Position numbers and translations under genes: made by a program. From an uncultured Phascolarctobacterium sp. (GTDB taxonomy: Bacteria > Bacillota > Negativicutes > Acidaminococcales > Acidaminococcaceae), in the NCBI GenBank assembly GCA_900545535.1, contig UQZN01000001.1, positions 62,001 to 126,000 on the forward strand: a stretch of DNA of 64,000 bases. Reading direction: 5' to 3'. The notes below the pieces were generated by a model. It was not told the DNA's origin. It searched no databases and saw only the letters and a program-made list of their open reading frames with translations. Within the stretch, counting starts at the first letter, position 1, and each line of letters opens with the position of its first letter. Shown one piece after another: positions 58,584 to 64,000 of the stretch.

Positions 58584-59323
58584 GATTTCTTTTTATTACC
58601 TTATTTCCTGAACAAATTGAACAGGCGGCTGGCCACAGCATCATCAAACGCGCCGTCGATGCCGGCCTTGTAGAAGTGAGCTGCATCAACCCGCGCGATT
58701 TTGCCACCGACCGGCACCGCACTGTTGACGACACGCCCTTTGGCGGCGGCGCCGGTATGGTCTTGAAACCGGAACCTATGGTAGCGGCTATCCGCATGGC
58801 CAAACAGCAGCTGCCGGCAGCGCGCGTTATTGCCATGTGTCCGGGCGGACGCACTCTGAAACAGGAGATCGTTGAAGAATATGCCGGCAGCGGACAGGAC
58901 CTTATCCTTGTCTGCGGCCATTACGAAGGCTTCGACGAACGCATCTTCAACTGGGTCGATGAAAAGCTTTCTATTGGCGACTATGTACTTACCGGCGGCG
59001 AGCTGCCGGCATTGATCGTTATGGACGCCGTAGCGCGTTTTATCCCCGGCGTACTGGGAAAAATGGCCAGTGCCGTTGAAGACTCCTTCAGCACAGGCTT
59101 ACTGGAATATCCTCAGTATACCCGCCCGGTGGAATTTGAAGGCCTGGCAGTGCCGGAAGTACTGCGCAACGGCAACCATGCCCTCATCAACCGCTGGCGG
59201 CGTAAAGAAGCCCTGAAGGCAACTTATCTGCGCCGCCCTGACCTGCTGTCAGAGCTTGGCAAAGAAGATGCGTTGCTGCTCAAAGAAATCAAACAGGAAC
59301 TCGCAGGTGATAAGAATGGCTAA
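58580..59323 (+). CDS. trmD: tRNA (guanine37-N1)-methyltransferase
   Basis: TrmD methylates G37 next to the anticodon and so keeps the reading frame. About 247 residues with the knotted SAM site: VDDTPFGGGAGMVLKPEPM, MCPGGRTLKQEIVEEYAG, VCGHYEGFDERIF, IGDYVLTGGELPALIVMDA. I choose GTG at 58580, overlapping the rimM stop (GTGA), because it gives the conserved opening RFLFITLFPE; an ATG five codons upstream is an alternative. The end overlaps the next gene by eight bases. Confidence 0.96.
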   Translation: MRFLFITLFPEQIEQAAGHSIIKRAVDAGLVEVSCINPRDFATDRHRTVDDTPFGGGAGMVLKPEPMVAAIRMAKQQLPAARVIAMCPGGRTLKQEIVEEYAGSGQDLILVCGHYEGFDERIFNWVDEKLSIGDYVLTGGELPALIVMDAVARFIPGVLGKMASAVEDSFSTGLLEYPQYTRPVEFEGLAVPEVLRNGNHALINRWRRKEALKATYLRRPDLLSELGKEDALLLKEIKQELAGDKNG

Positions 59324-59888
59324 CCTTTATCTGGGACTGGTGCATTATCCGATCTACAACAAAAATATGCAGGTCATCGCCACCGCCGTCACCAACTTCG
59401 ATATCCATGATATTTCCCGCACTGCCCGCACCTATGACGTCAAAAAATATTTTTTGATCCATCCGCTCCAGGTGCAGGCCGAGATCATCAAAAGGATAAC
59501 CGACTATTGGCAGCACGGCTACGGCCAAACCTATAATCCCGACCGCAGCAACGCCCTGGAATGTGTTACCTATACGCCCAGTATAGCCTCGGCTATCGCC
59601 GCTGTTACTGAACTGGAAGGGCAGGCGCCCGTCACCATTACTACTGATGCCCGCACCTATCCTAATACAGTGACCTATGGCTTTGTACGCGATCTGCTGC
59701 ATAATGGCGAGAAACCAATGCTGCTGCTTTTCGGCACCGGCTTCGGCATGGAACAGGAAACCATGAACGGCTTTGACTATGTGCTGGAACCGATCTACGG
59801 ACCCTGCGACTACAACCACCTGTGCGTGCGTTCGGCAGCGGCGATTATTTTAGACCGGCTGGCCGGTGAAGCCTGGTGGGAAAAATAA
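59316..59888 (+). CDS. SPOUT RNA methyltransferase after trmD
   Basis: A 190-residue protein of the RNA-methyltransferase family often placed between trmD and rplS (Methyltrn_RNA_4-type). It begins MANLYLGLVHYPIYNKNMQV; NFDIHDISRTARTYDVKKYF resembles the start of a SPOUT site, and LLLFGTGFGMEQETMNGFDY the SAM-binding region. The methylated base is unknown. AGGTGA precedes the ATG, inside the end of trmD. Confidence 0.85.
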   Translation: MANLYLGLVHYPIYNKNMQVIATAVTNFDIHDISRTARTYDVKKYFLIHPLQVQAEIIKRITDYWQHGYGQTYNPDRSNALECVTYTPSIASAIAAVTELEGQAPVTITTDARTYPNTVTYGFVRDLLHNGEKPMLLLFGTGFGMEQETMNGFDYVLEPIYGPCDYNHLCVRSAAAIILDRLAGEAWWEK

Positions 59889-59911
59889 TTGCCAAAATAT
59901 CTAAAAAATAA

Positions 59912-59940
59912 TTGCAACCAATGTAACATTATGATATAAT
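59912..59940 (+). promoter_or_regulatory. rplS promoter
   Basis: TTGCAA (59912-59917), 17-base spacer, TATAAT (59935-59940). A leader of about 65 bases with small hairpins (GGACGGTCC; TGTGTTCGCACA) follows and may be an L19-type leader, which I could not confirm. Confidence 0.82.
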
Positions 59941-60012
59941 GTCATTTGTGTAAAACGGACGGTCCGCTGTGGTGTGTTCGCACATGAACGTCTATGATTC
60001 GAGGAGGAAATT

Positions 60013-60354
60013 ATGAATATTATTGAAGTATTGGAACAAGAACAGCTTCGTTCCGACATCCCTGACTTCCGTGCAGGCGACACCGTAAAAGTTTATGTAA
60101 AAGTAGTCGAAGGTACCCGTGAACGCGTACAGATGTACGAAGGTGTAGTAATTGCACGCAGCGGCGCCGGCGTTCGCGAAATGTTCACCGTTCGTCGTAT
60201 TTCCTACGGCGTAGGCGTTGAAAGAACATTCCCCGTTCACAGCCCCCGTCTGGAGAAAATCGAAGTATCCCGTCGTGGTATCGTTCGCAGAGCAAAACTC
60301 TACTATCTGCGTAACCTCACCGGTAAAGCTGCTCGTATCCGCGAACGCAGATAA
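60013..60354 (+). CDS. rplS: Ribosomal protein L19
   Basis: L19 lies at the 30S-50S interface. The 113 residues include FRAGDTVKVYVKVVEGTRER, QMYEGVVIARSGAGVREMFT and VRRAKLYYLRNLTGKAARI. GAGGAGG precedes the ATG. It has its own promoter, short leader and terminator, so it can be controlled apart from the genes before it. Confidence 0.98.
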   Translation: MNIIEVLEQEQLRSDIPDFRAGDTVKVYVKVVEGTRERVQMYEGVVIARSGAGVREMFTVRRISYGVGVERTFPVHSPRLEKIEVSRRGIVRRAKLYYLRNLTGKAARIRERR

Positions 60355-60381
60355 TCGGCATCAAATTACCAAGCGTAACTC

Positions 60382-60418
60382 AAAAGACCGTTTCAGTTTA
60401 ACTGAAACGGTCTTTTTG
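60382..60418 (+). terminator. rplS terminator
   Basis: AAAAGACCGTTTCAGTT / AACTGAAACGGTCTTTTT perfect hairpin with T-run. Confidence 0.93.
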
Positions 60419-60524
60419 TATTTCTTGCACGTAATTTCTACCATAATGGATAAAAACAGCGCTATTATAGATTTAAGTAAAAATGCGCATCTTACTTAGT
60501 CGATATTAAAAAGGGAGTGTTACT

Positions 60525-60890
60525 ATGCAGGCTATCGAAATGAAATATTGCGGAGAATATAAAATAGGTGAGTTTTATGAAGGCGCTGTTAAAACAAACA
60601 AAAAACCAGTTCCTGTTATTGCGGTGATTTGTACTGTTAATGACAGGGACAAGAACGAACTTGTTCTGGGCAATTATCTTGTTTGTGAAGGCGGCGAAAC
60701 AGAAAGCAGTCTGTTTGATACAAAACAGTTTAAGAAAGATACTTTTTATACAGTTACGGCTACCCGCGTCAAAAGTACAGCAGCGGATCAGATATTAAAT
60801 GTGGGCATGAAAGTAAAGCTTACCTTTGCACGGGAAAATTATGCGGAATTTTTGATTACTGAATTGAACGGCAAAAAATTGGATTGCTGA
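60525..60890 (+). CDS. Protein of unknown function, 121 aa
   Basis: I do not recognise this 121-residue soluble protein. It has no signal peptide or membrane segment and looks beta-rich: MKYCGEYKIGEFYEGAV, VIAVICTVNDRDKNELVLGN, FYTVTATRVKSTAADQILNV. This would fit a small barrel or an OB-like fold. GGGAG precedes the ATG. It is followed by a second unknown gene after 16 bases, and the two share a terminator, so they are one cassette. Confidence 0.75.
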   Translation: MQAIEMKYCGEYKIGEFYEGAVKTNKKPVPVIAVICTVNDRDKNELVLGNYLVCEGGETESSLFDTKQFKKDTFYTVTATRVKSTAADQILNVGMKVKLTFARENYAEFLITELNGKKLDC

Positions 60891-60906
60891 AAAGGAGTGA
60901 TAGTAA

Positions 60907-61644
60907 ATGAGCAGAGTTAATTTGGTTTTTACAGAAAGCGGACAAAAGCATGAGCACGCTGGTACGGTATATGAGAAGCAGCAGGCGGTTAAAGCAGCAG
61001 TAGATTTTACCGTGGAACCGAATGGTACAGAAGGGACAGATACATTTTATAAAATCAAAGGAAGCATGTCGCATAGTATCTATCACGCCGACAGAGCTTT
61101 TTACAAACCTGCTCCCAACTGGCTGTCAGTAGGATATTATGCAACGCAGATGCTGCTGGAATTTACTGTTGCTGATGATCAAGGCGACTGGTACGCTGTT
61201 GGACCGGTAACATCGGTTGGGTCGCACAGTGAATCCGCAGGCGGTTTAGCTTCTGTAAACGGCAGCGTAAGCAGTAGTGGTGTGGTAAATTTTAATGGCA
61301 GTACAACTTTTTCTGCAGCGGACGTACAGATTATCAGTAAAAATGCCAATTTTGCCCATGAGAACAGAGCTGTCTGGGAAGTGCAGCTGCCTCATGTAGG
61401 TTTTCTCAGTCCGGCAAGACCTATAAACCCCAGACCGGCGTCTTACGGCGGTTTTAGTTTTGAATTTGAGGTAGGATTAAGGACAAGAAATGCTGCCGGC
61501 GCAGTAAATATTGTATGTAAGCCGCATGTTATCTGGCTTTATGATTATACCAGAGGCATAACCCACCATATGATCGAAGCCAATAATTGGGTACAAGATA
61601 GTACTGGTAATAGAAGTGGCGAGTTTACGATCACTTTGCCGTAA
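60907..61644 (+). CDS. Protein of unknown function, 245 aa
   Basis: A 245-residue protein of unknown family without a signal peptide. It is rich in Ser, Asn and aromatic residues and seems beta-structured: MLLEFTVADDQGDWYAVGPV, a Ser/Gly-rich stretch SESAGGLASVNGSVSSSG around residues 103-120, NRAVWEVQLPHVGF, and IVCKPHVIWLYDYTRGITHH. The pattern faintly recalls aerolysin-like or tectonin-like beta proteins, but I would not assign it. AAAGGAG lies upstream of the ATG. Second gene of the cassette with 60525-60890. Confidence 0.75.
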   Translation: MSRVNLVFTESGQKHEHAGTVYEKQQAVKAAVDFTVEPNGTEGTDTFYKIKGSMSHSIYHADRAFYKPAPNWLSVGYYATQMLLEFTVADDQGDWYAVGPVTSVGSHSESAGGLASVNGSVSSSGVVNFNGSTTFSAADVQIISKNANFAHENRAVWEVQLPHVGFLSPARPINPRPASYGGFSFEFEVGLRTRNAAGAVNIVCKPHVIWLYDYTRGITHHMIEANNWVQDSTGNRSGEFTITLP

Positions 61645-61673
61645 GAACAAATACAAAATTAGTTGTAGTAGCC

Positions 61674-61712
61674 AAAAAGCAGACATTCACTTTTAGTGAA
61701 TGTCTGCTTTTT
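61674..61712. terminator. Bidirectional terminator
   Basis: AAAAAGCAGACATTCACT / AGTGAATGTCTGCTTTTTT perfect hairpin between the unknown cassette and the convergent sigma-like gene. Confidence 0.94.
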
Positions 61713-61725
61713 TAGATGCTTGATT

Positions 61726-62319
61726 TTAATTTGTCAAAAGCTGCCGCAGCCTGTCCAAAGCCTTTAAGCGGTGCTTGGTGATATTGCGCACGCTGCAGCC
61801 CAGACGTCCTGCCACTTCTTTTGGCTTCAGGTCGTCCAAAAATAGCAGTGTCAGGATCTGCTGCTGCTCTGCGCTCAGCTGCCGCAATGCCTCCTGTAGT
61901 TCTAACGAAAGCAAAAGCTGTGCCAGCTCGTCCAGACGTGCCGTATCTGCAAGGCCTGTATCCAGCAGGTCGATGCCGGCTTCACTGCCCGTATCTATCT
62001 GCGCTTCGTTTTCCCAGATCCTGCCCTGCTTCTGCATAGCGTCAAAAAGAGCAAAATGCACCTTACAGCGAGCCAGTCCCGGCCAATTTTCAAAATCAGC
62101 GCCGTTATATTTTAAAACCAGCTCGATAAACGTCAAAGCGGCGATCCCTTCTGCGTCTTTACCAAGCGATCTGTAAAACATCTCCCGGCGGGCCTCGCTT
62201 TGCAGCAGCGGCTTAAAATCCTCGCACAGCTGTAAAAGCGCGGTCTTATCGCCTGTCTGGGCGGCCGTTATCAGCGTTTGTAATCTTTCGGACTGTTCCG
62301 ATAAACTTTTTATAACCAT
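61726..62319 (-). CDS. Sigma-70-like regulator
   Basis: A 197-residue protein organised like a small sigma factor. Residues ~10-90 (AAQTGDKTALLQLCEDFKPL ... FENWPGLARCKVHFALFDAM) resemble sigma region 2 of the RNA-polymerase sigma-like helix-turn-helix proteins. Residues ~140-195 (LRQLSAEQQQILTLLFLDDL, KPKEVAGRLGCSVRNITKHR) are a clear region-4 helix-turn-helix. No anti-sigma factor is adjacent. A possible minus-strand promoter (TTTACA-16-TAAAAT) lies near 62340-62365. Whether it acts as a sigma factor or as a TetR/LuxR-like regulator is open. Confidence 0.75.
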   Translation of the reverse strand: MVIKSLSEQSERLQTLITAAQTGDKTALLQLCEDFKPLLQSEARREMFYRSLGKDAEGIAALTFIELVLKYNGADFENWPGLARCKVHFALFDAMQKQGRIWENEAQIDTGSEAGIDLLDTGLADTARLDELAQLLLSLELQEALRQLSAEQQQILTLLFLDDLKPKEVAGRLGCSVRNITKHRLKALDRLRQLLTN

Positions 62320-62402
62320 CAGTTCTCTCTATAATTTTATGATACCCGGCTATACTGTAAAACGTCACGCGCAACAAGAAACAGTCTAAACTTTTTTGAA
62401 GA

Positions 62403-62435
62403 AAATTAACACCCTATACAATCAGGTGTTAATTT
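62403..62435. promoter_or_regulatory. 11-bp inverted repeat between sigma-like and XRE genes
   Basis: AAATTAACACC (62403-62413) and GGTGTTAATTT (62425-62435), perfect arms. No T-run of length, so an operator for the XRE protein encoded at 62477 is the best guess. Confidence 0.6.
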
Positions 62436-62476
62436 ACTGCCACTGCTGTCTAAAATAAAAGCGGGAGGGAGATACT

Positions 62477-62677
62477 ATGCAAAAATATATCGGTCAGCAA
62501 TTAAAAACAGCGCGCCACAATAAAAAGCTGACCCAGGAACAGGTTGCCGAAGCAGTCGGACTATCGGCAAAACATTACGGCTGCATCGAACGCGGTGAGG
62601 TCAGTACTACTATCGCGGTGTTGGTGCGGCTGCAGCAGGTGCTTGAATTTGAAGTATCTATAATAATCAAAATTTAG
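62477..62677 (+). CDS. Small XRE-family regulator
   Basis: A 66-residue protein that is just one Cro/cI helix-turn-helix domain: KTARHNKKLTQEQVAEAVGL, then SAKHYGCIERGEVSTTIAVL. A short hydrophobic strand (FEVSIIIKI) closes the fold and may serve for dimerisation. GGGAGGGAG precedes the ATG. The inverted repeat 42 bases upstream is a candidate site for autoregulation. Target genes are unknown. Confidence 0.87.
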   Translation: MQKYIGQQLKTARHNKKLTQEQVAEAVGLSAKHYGCIERGEVSTTIAVLVRLQQVLEFEVSIIIKI

Positions 62678-62698
62678 TCTGCCGTGGCAGATTTTTTT
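62678..62698 (+). terminator. Short terminator after the XRE gene
   Basis: TCTGCC/GGCAGA with a very small loop followed by seven T, overlapping the stop region. Confidence 0.65.
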
Positions 62699-62739
62699 AT
62701 TTGCTGCTTTTTTTGAAATGCTGATAAAACTTTCTAAAA

Positions 62740-62880
62740 AACGGCGTGTAGTGCATAGATGGTACTGCACGTTGTTTTTTTTCGATGTTTTCGCCACTTT
62801 GCGAGTGAAGCACGTACACGCACTTGCGGTTTGCAGCAAGTGCCGCGCAGCGTGATATCGCGGCGCTGAAAAAAAATTTT
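62740..62880. repeat. Hairpin-rich intergenic element
   Basis: In the 410-base gap before the exported protein, two adjacent hairpins stand out: CACTTGC/GCAAGTG (62821-62827, 62836-62842) and GCCGCG/CGCGGC (62842-62847, 62859-62864). Smaller ones flank them and an A8T4 run ends the element. GC is higher than in the surroundings. It looks like an interspersed extragenic repeat, but only one copy is in the window. The rest of the gap (to 63087) is AT-rich without a gene. Confidence 0.5.
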
Positions 62881-63087
62881 AGAAAAATCCTTCTCGTGTC
62901 TTGTAGGGGGGGACATCTGTGGTAATATAATAAAAGAATTATATAAAATAATTAAAAAATACAAATTAATGCAATTTAATATTGTTTTTACACAAAAATA
63001 TTTTAGGAAAGTAATGTTATGCAAAGTTGATTCCTGCGGCACCAGCCGAAGAATATAATCTTGAACAAATTTTAAGGAGTGGTTTGG

Positions 63088-64000
63088 GTGGATTTAAAAG
63101 CAAGTAGAAAAAGACAGCTGGCAGCGGCAGTAACGCTGGCAGTTATGGGAATGGCATGGGTATCTGTGCCGCAGCAGGTATGGGCTGACAGCGCTCAAAT
63201 AGGTTCAGAAACAGCGCCTGTTACCTGGGAATATTATAATACTGATCCCAAAAGAGAAGTCAGTGATAACAGAAACGATAAATCGGGCGCTAATGTTTTT
63301 GCAGCGCAGTATCATCAAAATTTTAATGACAATACCTGGGCTGCTTTTGGCGATATGGGTGGTAAAACGCTTACTATCGGCAGTATGACGATAGAAGCCA
63401 TTCAGGGCAAAGATGGCGTCGGTGCTGCCGCAGGCGACACTGTCAAAGAGGGTTCTTTTGGACAGGATGGAGGCATGGCGTCCGCACAGGGAATCTACAG
63501 CACCAGCATCAGTAATGCCGTGATTGCAATGAATGGCGACGTTAAGATTGAGGCGCTTGGCGGTAAAACATATAGCGAAGCTCTAATAGGCAGCGTTTAT
63601 CAGCACCAGGGCGAAAAAGGCAACGATGGCGCTACTGATGGTAAACTGAACGGCGGCGAAGGCGCTAAAGGCGGCACTGGCGGTAAAGCTGTTGTCGCAG
63701 GTGTTGAAATCGGCAATGGCAGCAGCGTCAGTATCACTGGAGGCAGTTTAACAGTTAGCGTGATCGGCGAAGCAGGCGGCCATGGTGGTTATGGCGGCGA
63801 GGGCGGCATTGGTGCAACTGGCGCTGATGGAGCTATTGGTACCAGTTTTAATCAGGAATATTTGGATACCAAGACTGCACAGGGTACCGACCAGACTGCT
63901 GGACAGGCTAATGAAAACGGACATAATGGTAAAGCTGGGGCTATTGGCGGTACTGCTACGGATGGCTTAACCGGCGGTACTGGTGGCAATGGTGCTGACG
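63088..64000 (+). CDS. Exported glycine-rich protein, 5' part only
   Basis: An open frame runs from GTG 63088 to the end of the window (304 codons) without a stop. AAGGAG lies eight bases before the GTG. The protein starts with a long signal peptide (basic MDLKASRKRQ, hydrophobic LAAAVTLAVMGMAWVSV, cleavage after VWA near residue 34). From about residue 105 it is rich in Gly, with loops such as GGEGAKGGTGGKA, GEAGGHGGYGGEGGIGATGA and GGTGGNGAD between short beta-like strands. This would fit the passenger domain of an autotransporter or another large surface protein of a diderm. The C-terminus, which would decide, is outside the window. Confidence 0.85.
   Translation, partial: MDLKASRKRQLAAAVTLAVMGMAWVSVPQQVWADSAQIGSETAPVTWEYYNTDPKREVSDNRNDKSGANVFAAQYHQNFNDNTWAAFGDMGGKTLTIGSMTIEAIQGKDGVGAAAGDTVKEGSFGQDGGMASAQGIYSTSISNAVIAMNGDVKIEALGGKTYSEALIGSVYQHQGEKGNDGATDGKLNGGEGAKGGTGGKAVVAGVEIGNGSSVSITGGSLTVSVIGEAGGHGGYGGEGGIGATGADGAIGTSFNQEYLDTKTAQGTDQTAGQANENGHNGKAGAIGGTATDGLTGGTGGNGAD

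Overview
The window looks like chromosome from a diderm Firmicute of the class Negativicutes (inference; a Phascolarctobacterium- or Acidaminococcus-like gut anaerobe would fit). The evidence is a mix of traits: a TonB-dependent outer-membrane receptor next to Firmicute-style regulation (two T-box leaders, an L20-type leader before infC, FapR control of lipid genes) and the Firmicute gene order rpmF-fapR-plsX-fab-rnc-smc-ftsY-ylxM-ffh-rpsP. Most of the DNA has moderate GC; one block near 27.4-30.8 kb is clearly AT-rich and carries accessory genes.

Layout. 0-4 kb: end of a receiver domain, a TonB receptor, and a secreted DUF4127 protein. 4-8.3 kb: translation genes thrS (T-box), ferritin, and infC-rpmI-rplT, where infC appears to start with ATT. 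8.3-13.5 kb: M48 peptidase, AEC transporter, KtrBA potassium uptake and a SpoU methyltransferase. 13.5-25.8 kb: pheST (T-box), an amidohydrolase, a GNAT acetyltransferase, a 116-bp tandem repeat, diaminopropionate ammonia-lyase, LMW phosphatase, alpha/beta hydrolase, BrnQ, tyrS, MscL with a zinc-ribbon tail, and a small protein resembling DnaA domain I.

25.9-31 kb: a tRNA-Pro(CGG) followed by a tyrosine integrase and an AT-rich cargo. The cargo has a promoter buried in nested palindromes, an unknown acidic protein, an XRE-ImmA/IrrE fusion, a membrane protein, two tandem micro-ORFs ending in the same proline-rich lysine-rich motif, and a Cys-rich 44-aa ORF. This is the most likely place for an undescribed system (mobile-element immunity, defence or stress switch). 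No attR was found.

31.6-38.6 kb: second DUF4127 protein, rsmD-coaD, a coiled-coil protein, tmcAL, ackA, yceD-rpmF. 38.6-46.5 kb: the FapR-controlled fatty-acid operon fapR-plsX-fabH-fabD-fabG-acpP-fabK-fabF and rnc, with two FapR-like boxes upstream. 46.5-50.8 kb: SMR exporter with its MarR regulator, a 9-bp minisatellite, a radical SAM gene, a uracil-DNA-glycosylase-fold gene, and an aminotransferase with a long structured leader. 50.8-60.4 kb: chromosome condensation, protein targeting and ribosome/tRNA maturation genes smc to rplS. 60.5-64 kb: a two-gene cassette of unknown function, a sigma-like protein, a small XRE regulator, a hairpin-rich intergenic element, and the start of a glycine-rich exported protein that leaves the window.

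Starts were chosen from ribosome-binding sites and family N-termini, so several differ from the longest possible open frame. All family names come from recognising motifs by eye; no database search was run.
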